Assembly (NCBI GenBank): GCA_938015435.1 | Contig: CALLPN010000002.1 | Location: 342,552-406,551 of the forward strand | DNA: 64,000 nucleotides | Direction of reading: 5' to 3' | Origin: an uncultured Saprospiraceae bacterium | Lineage (GTDB): Bacteria > Bacteroidota > Bacteroidia > Chitinophagales > Saprospiraceae | Shown here: positions 56,614 to 64,000 of the stretch, one piece after another | How positions within the stretch are numbered: the first letter of the stretch is position 1 | Layout: each line of letters starts with the position of its first letter | The notes under the pieces: generated by a model | What the model was told of the DNA's origin: nothing | The model's database searches: none | The model's input: only the letters and a program-made list of their open reading frames with translations | Made by a program: the position numbers and the translations under genes

Positions 56614-57930
56614 ATGAGCAGCGAATCATTCAGAGTACAAGGAAACGCGAAATTAAGTGGAAACATTACACCTCAAGGCGCAAAAAACGAAGCATTACAA
56701 ATACTAAGTGCAGTACTTCTCACAGGAGAAAAAATGCGTATCAATAATGTACCAGACATTCTGGATGTACGTAAACTCATAGAGCTACTCGAAGGTCTAG
56801 GTGTAAAAGTAGAAAGACATGCAGATGAAGAATTTACTTTCCAAGCAGACGATATCGATCTAGATTACTTTGCATCGCAGAAGTACTTAGATAATGCAAA
56901 GCGTATTAGAGGATCAGTGATGCTGATGGGACCTCTACTTACAAGATTTGGACGTGCTTACCTACCTAAGCCAGGTGGTGATAAGATCGGTAGACGTAGA
57001 CTAGATACTCACTTCGGAGGATTTAAGAAACTCGGCGCGGATTTTAAGTTTGATGAATCTGGAGAACAATTTTTCCTAGAGGCTGAAAAATTGAAAGGAG
57101 CGTACATACTTATGGATGAAATATCTGTAACCGGAACCGCTAACATAGTAATGGCCGCAGTACTCGCCGAAGGGATAACACAAATTTACAATGCCGCTTG
57201 CGAACCATATTTACAGCAACTCTGTAAAATGCTTAATCGCATGGGTGCCAAGATTCAAGGTGTCGGATCTAATCTACTTACAATTGAAGGTGTAGAAAAA
57301 CTCGGTGGCACTGAGCATAGAGTACTTCCTGATATGATAGAGATCGGAAGTTTTATTGGATTGGCTGCTATGACACAATCGTCTATCACGATCAATAATG
57401 TATCTATTCCAGATCTAGGAGTGATACCAGCTACTTTTAGAAAGATGGGTATCCAATTAGATATTCAAGGGGATAACATTCATATCCCAGCACAAGATGT
57501 ATATGATATCCAGAATTTTATTGATGGTTCGATCTTAACCGTTTATGATTCCCCATGGCCTGGATTCACACCAGATCTTATGAGTATTTTACTTGTAACA
57601 GCTACTCAAGCTAGAGGATCTGTTCTGATCCACCAAAAAATGTTTGAGAGTAGATTGTTCTTCGTAGATAAATTGATCGAGATGGGAGCTCAGATAATAC
57701 TATGTGACCCACATAGAGCCACAGTGATAGGTATGGCTAGACAAAGTCAACTTCGTGGCATACAGATGAGTTCTCCTGATATTAGAGCAGGTGTATCACT
57801 TCTTATCGCAGCGCTATCGGCTAACAGCGAAAGCATCATCCATAATATATCTCAGATAGATCGTGGATATCAAAATATCGATACTAGACTTAATGCACTG
57901 GGTGCGCAAATAGAAAGAATCAGAGTTTAG
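56614..57930 (+). CDS. murA: UDP-N-acetylglucosamine 1-carboxyvinyltransferase (Cys-to-Asp type)
   Basis: First committed step of peptidoglycan synthesis: transfer of enolpyruvate from PEP to UDP-GlcNAc. The 438-residue product has the two-domain EPSP-synthase-like fold, with PQGAKNEALQ near the N-terminus and ARGSVLIHQKMFESR later. In the active-site loop YLPKPGGDKIGRRRLDTH the usual Cys is Asp123. The same replacement makes MurA insensitive to fosfomycin in mycobacteria and chlamydiae. It is monocistronic between two terminators. Confidence 0.96.
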   Translation: MSSESFRVQGNAKLSGNITPQGAKNEALQILSAVLLTGEKMRINNVPDILDVRKLIELLEGLGVKVERHADEEFTFQADDIDLDYFASQKYLDNAKRIRGSVMLMGPLLTRFGRAYLPKPGGDKIGRRRLDTHFGGFKKLGADFKFDESGEQFFLEAEKLKGAYILMDEISVTGTANIVMAAVLAEGITQIYNAACEPYLQQLCKMLNRMGAKIQGVGSNLLTIEGVEKLGGTEHRVLPDMIEIGSFIGLAAMTQSSITINNVSIPDLGVIPATFRKMGIQLDIQGDNIHIPAQDVYDIQNFIDGSILTVYDSPWPGFTPDLMSILLVTATQARGSVLIHQKMFESRLFFVDKLIEMGAQIILCDPHRATVIGMARQSQLRGIQMSSPDIRAGVSLLIAALSANSESIIHNISQIDRGYQNIDTRLNALGAQIERIRV

Positions 57931-57957
57931 ATCACAATAGTCAAGCCTTAAGAATAA

Positions 57958-57991
57958 AAAATGGGTGACATCTTTCAGGTGTTGCCCATTT
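57958..57991 (+). terminator. Probable terminator after murA
   Basis: AAATGGGTGACA pairs with TGTTGCCCATTT (57980-57991) with two G-U pairs. The T tract is short. It lies about 28 nt after the murA stop codon. Confidence 0.5.
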
Positions 57992-58011
57992 GTGTTTTAT
58001 ATTGAACTGTA

Positions 58012-58311
58012 TGGGAAATATCTTTAACCAAGATTTTCAAGAATTCACTCCCTCAAGACGTCATTACATTACAAGACTTTTTAGATACTACGAATAACGA
58101 AGTCTTTACATTTGGAAAACCGCCAGTAAGCATTGATATCTTAACTTCTGTAAAGGGACTTAATTTTCTGAGTGCTCAGAAAGATAGTGTGATTAGCGAT
58201 TCTGAAGGTTTCCCAATAAAACTTATATCATACAGGGAACTCATAAAGGCCAAAAGAGCTTCTAATAGACATAGAGACATTAATGATATCGCGCATCTAG
58301 AAGAAGAATAA
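58012..58311 (+). pseudogene. Nucleotidyltransferase-family protein, 5'-truncated
   Basis: The open frame (about 100 codons, no start codon) encodes the C-terminal part of a DUF6036/AbiEii-like nucleotidyltransferase: VFTFGKPPVSIDILTSVKGL, then GFPIKLISYRELIKAKRAS, HRDINDIAHLEEE and TAA. Full-length members are about 150 residues and carry their GS-x-D/E catalytic segment in the missing N-terminus, so the fragment cannot be active. The stop overlaps the ATG of its small partner in TAATG. It lies just after the murA terminator. Confidence 0.65.
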
Positions 58312-58508
58312 TGGACAGATTAGACAAAACTGTATTCAAAAAGCAATCATTCAAAGAAGCTGACCGTAATCGTGCGTACTGGATGTCCAAGACTCCGATA
58401 GAACGCTTAGTAGCTGCTCATCGGTTATCACTTCGGGCATATGGTTATGATCCTGATAATCCTCCGAAAATGGATAAAAGTTTTTTTTCAAGAAGAGCTA
58501 GAGACTAG
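58311..58508 (+). CDS. Small partner protein of nucleotidyltransferase modules (65 aa)
   Basis: The 65-residue product (MDRLDKTVFKKQSFKEADRN, then AYWMSKTPIERLVAAHRLSL and DPDNPPKMDKSFF) belongs to a short family that I know mostly beside nucleotidyltransferases of the DUF6036 kind. It is not a recognised DNA-binding fold, but is rich in charged residues and likely helical. It is intact while its neighbour is truncated. The two genes overlap by 1 nt, as in a toxin-antitoxin-like pair; that assignment is inference. Confidence 0.75.
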   Translation: MDRLDKTVFKKQSFKEADRNRAYWMSKTPIERLVAAHRLSLRAYGYDPDNPPKMDKSFFSRRARD

Positions 58509-58522
58509 ATATTTAAGTATGC

Positions 58523-59497
58523 TTACTTACTCCTTTGAGTCACATATTCGATAAGCATCTTAAGTGATGCCTTGGTTTCACTATCAGGAAACTCATCTAA
58601 GATATCAAAAGCTTCTTGCTGAAATTCTAGCATCTTTTGAGTCGCGTATTCCAAACCGCCACTGGCTTTGACAAACTCAATGACTTCGGTAACATACTTT
58701 TTATTCTTCTCTGATTTGCTGACGTATCGAATATACTTTTTGCGCTCAGAACTGCTAGTATTCTGTAGGGCATAGATAAGTGGAAGCGTCATCTTCTTCT
58801 CTTTGATATCAATTCCGACAGGCTTACCTATATCCTTATCACCATAATCAAATAAATCATCCTTGATTTGAAATGCCATTCCTATCTTCTCACCAAAAAG
58901 TTGCATACGCTCTATGAGCTGAGGATCTTCTGTAGTCGTAGACGCTCCCACGGCACATGAGGCAGCTAATAAGCTTGCAGTCTTACGATTAATGATGTCA
59001 TAGTATACTTCTTCTTTGATATCAAGCCTACGAGCTTTCTCTTGCTGTAGTAATTCACCTTCGATTACCATCTTGACAGACCTAGAAAGCAACTTAAGTT
59101 GATGGAATTGATCGTTCTCTAACGCCAGAAGAAGGCCTTTCGATAGCAAATAATCACCTACTAAGACCGCTATCTTGTTTTTCCATAACGCACTTACAGA
59201 GAAAAAACCTCTTCGCTTATCCGCATCATCTACTATATCATCATGAACCAAAGTAGCGGTATGCAGTAACTCTACCATACTCGCAGCCAGATGTGTATTC
59301 TTATTAATGTCACCATGAAGTCGAGCAGTAAGGAATACTAACATAGGCCTCATCTGCTTACCCTTACGCTGCACAATGTAGTACATGATTTTATCTAATA
59401 ATGCTACATTCGACTTCATCGAATCACGGAAGTGAGACTCAAATTCTTTAAGTTCTGCTTGTATTGGTGATTGGATCTGTTTGAGCGAGGGTTTCAT
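58523..59497 (-). CDS. Polyprenyl diphosphate synthase (octaprenyl/solanesyl type)
   Basis: Trans-prenyltransferase that elongates FPP/GGPP with IPP, probably for the menaquinone side chain. The 324-residue product has the two Asp-rich motifs VHDDIVDDADKRRG (first, DDxxD type) and IKDDLFDYGDKD (second), plus GKQMRPMLVFL and EGELLQQ. The frame continues to 59566, but ATG 59497 (MKPSLKQIQ) fits the family N-terminus. It is minus strand, divergent from the DUF6427 gene across about 220 bp. Chain length cannot be told from sequence alone. Confidence 0.92.
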   Translation of the reverse strand: MKPSLKQIQSPIQAELKEFESHFRDSMKSNVALLDKIMYYIVQRKGKQMRPMLVFLTARLHGDINKNTHLAASMVELLHTATLVHDDIVDDADKRRGFFSVSALWKNKIAVLVGDYLLSKGLLLALENDQFHQLKLLSRSVKMVIEGELLQQEKARRLDIKEEVYYDIINRKTASLLAASCAVGASTTTEDPQLIERMQLFGEKIGMAFQIKDDLFDYGDKDIGKPVGIDIKEKKMTLPLIYALQNTSSSERKKYIRYVSKSEKNKKYVTEVIEFVKASGGLEYATQKMLEFQQEAFDILDEFPDSETKASLKMLIEYVTQRSK

Positions 59498-59681
59498 AGT
59501 TGGCCAGCTATTGGCGATGTGTCGGTTATGAGTATTAAAGGTACACCTTAGTATCATCAAAATCACCTATTTTGTTTACCAAATAAGCACCTATCTTTAT
59601 TTATGCCTATTAATCTGCATTCGTTAAAAAGGCGACTTAAATATGATAGTTAGTTACAGATCGATATCTGACATAAAAATT

Positions 59682-59689
59682 TAACTTTG
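59682..59689 (+). promoter_or_regulatory. Candidate -7 box for the DUF6427 gene
   Basis: TAACTTTG matches TAnnTTTG and lies 27 nt before the GTG start. The -33 element is not clear. Confidence 0.35.
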
Positions 59690-59716
59690 ACACTCATAAT
59701 AAGTTGATAGATATCA

Positions 59717-60700
59717 GTGTTAGAATTTTTTAGACGTAATCTCTTTTTGAACAGCATCATGCTGTTGCCTTATACCATTCTGGTAAGGATCGAGAGTCTA
59801 ATGCATCCTGACCAACCAGATTACGCCAGTGACCTGTCTCCATTAATTGCTTGGATCAATGAAATAGTGCATTCTATATTCACTCAAAATTTATTAGCCT
59901 GTGGACTTGTCTTTTTACAAGCGGTCTATATCAATAGGATTGTTGCAAAACATCGTATGGGTGGTCAAATTACCTTGTGGCCTGGTTTACTATATATAAT
60001 TCTATGTAGCATCGTTCCTCAATACAACTATCTATCGGCGGTATTGATTGCCAATTCATTCATATTAGCAGCATTCTCTGATATGTTTAAGATATATAAG
60101 CGTCCATTTGCGGTAAAGTATATATTCAATAGTGGCTTCTTTATAAGTATTGCCGCCATGACTTACCCTCCATATATCTCATACCTTCTAGCTGGATTTA
60201 TTGGATTAACTATTATAAGATCATTTAAGGCTAAGGAGATGCTTCAATACCTTTCAGGTGTACTTGTGCCTTTTATCTTGTATAGCAGCTGGACGTTTTA
60301 TCGTAGCGTATTCCAAGAAAAGATGGGAGAGCTCATAGAGGGTAAATTTGGATTTCCGTCTGATATCATACCTAAAGATACTCTTGGGTATATCTTCTTA
60401 GGTTTGATTCTTCTCCCCATTATCATTGCCATATTTTCATATGGTATCTATAGCATGAAAAAGAGTATTCAAGTCCAAAAGAAAATTGATATCTTATTTT
60501 GGATGATTCTCTCTAGTATGATTGCTTTATTTATAAGTGACAATCTTACTTTTGATCATCTGCTGATGTTAACTATTCCATTAGGAATCTTATTAAGTAT
60601 GAATCTACTTAGGATCAAAAGCGCTATCTTTTCTGAACTGATTCATCTTGCCATCTTAATACTAATTTTTGCATTAAATTTTGGAGCCTTAGCCGTATAA
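59717..60700 (+). CDS. DUF6427 family multi-spanning membrane protein
   Basis: The 327-residue product has about nine hydrophobic helices and begins LEFFRRNLFLNSIMLLPYTI. It has the loop QPDYASDLSPL and KYIFNSGFFISIAAMTYPPY, which match a Bacteroidota-specific family of unknown function. Many genomes place it near menaquinone or cell-division genes; here it is divergent from a polyprenyl synthase. The start is GTG 59717; no ATG precedes the first helix. Confidence 0.75.
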   Translation: MLEFFRRNLFLNSIMLLPYTILVRIESLMHPDQPDYASDLSPLIAWINEIVHSIFTQNLLACGLVFLQAVYINRIVAKHRMGGQITLWPGLLYIILCSIVPQYNYLSAVLIANSFILAAFSDMFKIYKRPFAVKYIFNSGFFISIAAMTYPPYISYLLAGFIGLTIIRSFKAKEMLQYLSGVLVPFILYSSWTFYRSVFQEKMGELIEGKFGFPSDIIPKDTLGYIFLGLILLPIIIAIFSYGIYSMKKSIQVQKKIDILFWMILSSMIALFISDNLTFDHLLMLTIPLGILLSMNLLRIKSAIFSELIHLAILILIFALNFGALAV

Positions 60701-60833
60701 GCCCGCTCGTCTAAAGTATTTCCAAAATCTTAGTTAATGTTATATTAATCGATCTATGATGATTGAAGTCGGCGTAGTATTAGTATACATTTGGTTACAT
60801 AGTCAATAAATTAATAACTTATAAAGCCCTGCG

Positions 60834-61283
60834 ATGCAAGCAATATATATAATGCTCTTAGCTCTTACTAGTCTTAATTTCTCAACAACTAGTACCATAC
60901 CCGAACCTATCAAATGGTCTTTTGAAGTTGATAAAGTATCAGATGGTGAATACGATTTAGTAATCACTGCTGACATCGATAAAGGATGGTACTTGTACTC
61001 TCAGGATAATACTAACGAAGGACCAATACCTACTAGTTTTACTTTTACAGAGTCCTCAACGATCTCTATAATACAGGATGTAAAAGAAGAAGGAGAACTT
61101 CTTAAAAAGCATGATGAGTTATTTGAAATGGTAGTATCGAAGTATAAATCTAAAGTAGTCTTTAGACAGAGATATAAGTCTACTGATGAAAAGGCCACCA
61201 TGTCAGGATATGTCACTTACATGACTTGTGACGGTTTAAGATGTCTCCCACCTAAAGATCTAGAATTCAATGTGAGCCTTTAA
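60834..61283 (+). CDS. Secreted single DsbD-alpha (N-terminal) domain protein
   Basis: The 149-residue product has a signal peptide (about 1-18) and one immunoglobulin-like DsbD N-terminal domain. It begins EPIKWSFEVDKVSDGEYDLV and contains the redox motif VTYMTCDGLRCLPPKDLEF with Cys132 and Cys137. In DsbD these cysteines pass electrons to periplasmic thiol proteins. The free-standing form lies 155 nt before a DsbD gene carrying two more copies, so it probably arose by duplication of that module. Confidence 0.85.
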   Translation: MQAIYIMLLALTSLNFSTTSTIPEPIKWSFEVDKVSDGEYDLVITADIDKGWYLYSQDNTNEGPIPTSFTFTESSTISIIQDVKEEGELLKKHDELFEMVVSKYKSKVVFRQRYKSTDEKATMSGYVTYMTCDGLRCLPPKDLEFNVSL

Positions 61284-61437
61284 TAAGGTCTTTACCTTTT
61301 ATTATATATTTTCGTGCTGTCCTCTTTGATCTTTTTCAGGGGTCACATGACGAAAAACACCACTTAATTAACCATTGAAGCTATTGTGATCAATAAAGTT
61401 GATCTAATGGCTTCGACGATAGTAAACCGTATCTATC

Positions 61438-63966
61438 ATGATGAATAAGATATTATTCTCTCTTCTAGCTATTATCACTATAGCTAATGCTTCTTTTGGC
61501 CAAATCAAAAATCCAGTAAAATGGAAAATAGAAATTGAATCTGCTGAAGATGGCAAATACAATATCGTATACACTGCTACTGCTGAAAAAGGTTGGACCG
61601 TATACTCTCAACATACAAGTGATGATGGACCTGTGCCAACGGAGATAGTATATGAAGATTTTACTGGTATCAGTTTGGTCGGTGACAATGTAGAGACGGG
61701 TCATAAAAAAGAAGGACCAGACCCTCTATTTGATGGTGTCAATGTAGTCAAATACTTATCAGACGAAGCCTTCGTAATCAAACAAAAAATAGCCGTTACG
61801 GATGCCTCAAAGCCTGTGATAGGATATCTAACCTTTATGACTTGCGATAGTAAGCAATGTCTTCCTCCTACAGATGTAGAGTTTAATCTAACTTTACCAG
61901 CAGGTATTGCAGATAGCGATGCAGGGTCTGCACCAATGACTATCTCCATGGGCGGTGCTGCTATTGAAGAAGACGAGCCAACTGGAATACTCAATCCAGT
62001 AACATGGTCATGGAAAAAAGAAAAGATATCTGATGGTAAATTCAAACTCGTCTATACGGCTAATATCGAAGAAGGGTGGACCGTGTACTCACAGTTTACC
62101 AGTGATGATGGACCAGTACCTACAGAAGTATATTATGAAAATGCTGAAGGCATTTCGATAGACGGAAAAGGTATAGAATCAGGTCATAAAAAAGAAGGAC
62201 CGGATCCATTGTTTGACGGTGTCAATGTGGTGAAGTATTTAGCTGATCAACCTTTTTCAATCACGCAAAACGTTACAGTAACCGATAAGACAAAGCCAGT
62301 AAGTGGATTTCTAACTTATATGACTTGTGATCAGACAAGATGCCTACCTCCTACCGATGTAGAATTTAAATTCTCTATGGATGGAAATGCAAAAGCTAAC
62401 ATTGGCAATTCTGTTGCTCCAATAACTGCCGGAGGTATAGTAGATCAAAGAAGGCCTCAACTCAATGCAACATATAATAAACCAGTCAGCAATTGTGGAT
62501 CTGGTGAAAGTAGTGATAGCGATTCTAAAAGTTTCATCTGGTTATTCTTTGCAGGAATGTTAGGCGGATTTGCAGCCTTAATGACACCATGTGTATTTCC
62601 TATGATTCCAATTACCGTTAGTTTCTTTACGAAAGATACTAAGCGTAGTGGGTTAATGAATGGATTGATCTATGGTCTATCTATTATCGTGATTTACGTA
62701 ACGCTCGGCCTATTAATCACGATACTCGCAGGACCAGAAGCACTCAATGCATTATCCACAAACTGGATTGCCAATGTGCTCTTCTTCGTAATATTTATTG
62801 TATTCGCTTTTTCATTCTTTGGGTACTACGAATTGACATTACCAAGTTCATGGACTACCAAGACTGATAGTATGGCAGATAAAGGTGGTCTTCTAGGAAT
62901 ATTCTTCATGGCGGCTACATTATCATTAGTATCATTCTCTTGTACTGGACCTATTGTAGGTTCAGCATTAGTTGCAGCCGCTAATGGCGGCTATGTGGGA
63001 CCAGCAGTTGTAATGATTGGATTTTCATTAGCATTAGCTTTACCATTTGGATTGTTTGCAGCATTCCCATCATGGCTTAATTCTCTACCGAGATCTGGTG
63101 GATGGATGAACAGCGTAAAAGTCGTACTTGGATTTTTGGAAGTGGGATTTGCATTCAAATTTTTATCAACAGCAGATTTGACGCAGCATTGGGGAATACT
63201 TCCATATGAGATATTTATGGCTATCATGATTGCAGTATCTGTGGCTATTGCACTCTACTTATTTGGATTCATCAAGTTTCCTCACGATAGTAAAATCAAA
63301 AAACTTAGCAATGTACGTAAGCTGTTAGGAACAGGATTTGCCGCACTTGCAATTTACCTCTGTACTGGATTTACAGTAAATCAAGATACTGGCATATACA
63401 ACTCGCTATGGTTAACAAGTGGATTTTCGCCGCCAGTAAACTATAATATACTATTAGAAAAAGATAAGGCCAATGCGGATATCGCAGCTAAATATCCATC
63501 TTACACTAAATGTGCTAATAACATCGACTGCTTCAAAGATTATTATGAAGGATTAGAATATGCCAAAGAAGTAAACAAACCTTTATTTGTAGATTTCACT
63601 GGACATGGATGTCAAAACTGTAGACGTGTGGAAGATCAATATTGGGTCAACAACGATGTACGTCGAATACTCAATGACGAAGTAGTACTTGTATCACTTT
63701 ATGTAGATGATAGAGAAAAACTAAAGAAGCCTTTCATCTCAGCATACGACAATAAGAAGAAACGTAATGTCGGTAACCAATGGGCAGATTTCCAAGTAGT
63801 GAATTTTGAAAGAAATTCACAGCCTTGGTACACATTGATCACGACCGACGAGCAAGTAGTAACTCAACCACAAGGATTTGATTACTTCAATAGTCGTAAT
63901 GGCGCGGAAACTTATACCGAGTACCTTGAATGTGGTCTCACTGAAGCTGCCAAATTGATGGAGTAA
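61438..63966 (+). CDS. dsbD: Thiol:disulfide interchange protein DsbD with two N-terminal alpha domains
   Basis: Transfers electrons from cytoplasmic thioredoxin across the inner membrane. The 842-residue product has a signal peptide (about 1-21), alpha domain 1 (about 25-152, Cys136/Cys141 in MTCDSKQCLPP), alpha domain 2 (about 183-315, Cys297/Cys302 in MTCDQTRCLPP), an eight-helix CcdA-like domain (from about 365; TPCVFPMIPITVSFF with Cys385, and SFSCTGPIVGSAL) and a thioredoxin-like C-terminus with GHGCQNC (Cys725/Cys728). Family members normally have one alpha domain. Translation could begin at either ATG (61438 or 61441). Confidence 0.94.
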   Translation: MMNKILFSLLAIITIANASFGQIKNPVKWKIEIESAEDGKYNIVYTATAEKGWTVYSQHTSDDGPVPTEIVYEDFTGISLVGDNVETGHKKEGPDPLFDGVNVVKYLSDEAFVIKQKIAVTDASKPVIGYLTFMTCDSKQCLPPTDVEFNLTLPAGIADSDAGSAPMTISMGGAAIEEDEPTGILNPVTWSWKKEKISDGKFKLVYTANIEEGWTVYSQFTSDDGPVPTEVYYENAEGISIDGKGIESGHKKEGPDPLFDGVNVVKYLADQPFSITQNVTVTDKTKPVSGFLTYMTCDQTRCLPPTDVEFKFSMDGNAKANIGNSVAPITAGGIVDQRRPQLNATYNKPVSNCGSGESSDSDSKSFIWLFFAGMLGGFAALMTPCVFPMIPITVSFFTKDTKRSGLMNGLIYGLSIIVIYVTLGLLITILAGPEALNALSTNWIANVLFFVIFIVFAFSFFGYYELTLPSSWTTKTDSMADKGGLLGIFFMAATLSLVSFSCTGPIVGSALVAAANGGYVGPAVVMIGFSLALALPFGLFAAFPSWLNSLPRSGGWMNSVKVVLGFLEVGFAFKFLSTADLTQHWGILPYEIFMAIMIAVSVAIALYLFGFIKFPHDSKIKKLSNVRKLLGTGFAALAIYLCTGFTVNQDTGIYNSLWLTSGFSPPVNYNILLEKDKANADIAAKYPSYTKCANNIDCFKDYYEGLEYAKEVNKPLFVDFTGHGCQNCRRVEDQYWVNNDVRRILNDEVVLVSLYVDDREKLKKPFISAYDNKKKRNVGNQWADFQVVNFERNSQPWYTLITTDEQVVTQPQGFDYFNSRNGAETYTEYLECGLTEAAKLME

Positions 63967-64000
63967 AAAAAGTAAATGTTGATATTAGACAATTGCAATT

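Overview
The window is a stretch of chromosome from a low-GC member of the Bacteroidota. The evidence is a type IX secretion C-terminal sorting domain (protein at 11578-15459), a CarboxypepD_reg/OMP_b-brl outer-membrane protein, the Bacteroidota families DUF4270, DUF4290 and DUF6427, several TTG/GTG starts without Shine-Dalgarno sequences, and -7 boxes of the form TAnnTTTG. The cyanophycin genes, WG-repeat protein and BNR protein fit a marine Saprospiria- or Cytophagia-like lineage, but the genus is not decided here. I saw no rRNA, tRNA, CRISPR array, prophage or intact insertion sequence.

Region 1 (1-9.3 kb) is stress and envelope homeostasis: Hsp20, two very small ORFs, an HtrA-type protease, a TMTC-like GT-C/TPR membrane protein, a tandem UspA protein, CorA, and an ECF sigma factor overlapping its membrane anti-sigma factor. 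Region 2 (9.7-18 kb) holds two secreted DUF4331 proteins (the second is duplicated internally and has a sorting domain), a TPR lipoprotein and a small histidine-containing lipoprotein. A 44-nt bipartite element with ECF-promoter geometry (AAATCC, 17 nt, CGTAA) precedes both the first DUF4331 gene and the TPR lipoprotein gene. This makes the sigma/anti-sigma/DUF4331 block the best candidate for an uncharacterised system.

Region 3 (18-23.3 kb) is an exopolysaccharide-type locus: Hpt protein, single-domain response regulator, YaiO-like barrel, membrane protein of unknown fold and a processive GT2 glycosyltransferase. Region 4 (23.3-28 kb) is a complete cyanophycin cycle: synthetase cphA, divergent cyanophycinase cphB, and a convergent isoaspartyl peptidase. 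Region 5 (28-36 kb) has a large BNR/P-domain secreted protein, a methyltransferase, a GNAT acetyltransferase and a WG-repeat protein.

Region 6 (36-46 kb) contains panC and panD separated by an 8-bp tandem repeat, an orphan ParD and a ParE remnant; then a YbhN-like membrane protein, a low-molecular-weight tyrosine phosphatase, TrkA-TrkH potassium uptake and an outer-membrane barrel protein. Region 7 (46.2-47.3 kb) is an array of intergenic repeats of roughly 225 bp interrupted by a DUF559 endonuclease-like gene. Region 8 (47.4-51.2 kb) is a DtxR-type regulator with a metal ABC substrate-binding protein and ATPase but no permease, then a DUF819 membrane protein.

Region 9 (51.5-64 kb) is core metabolism and envelope: a GT5 N-domain protein, DUF4270 lipoprotein, glmS, DUF4290, murA (with Asp in place of the fosfomycin-target Cys), a truncated nucleotidyltransferase with its small partner, a polyprenyl diphosphate synthase, a DUF6427 membrane protein, and a secreted single DsbD-alpha domain beside a DsbD carrying two more copies of that domain.
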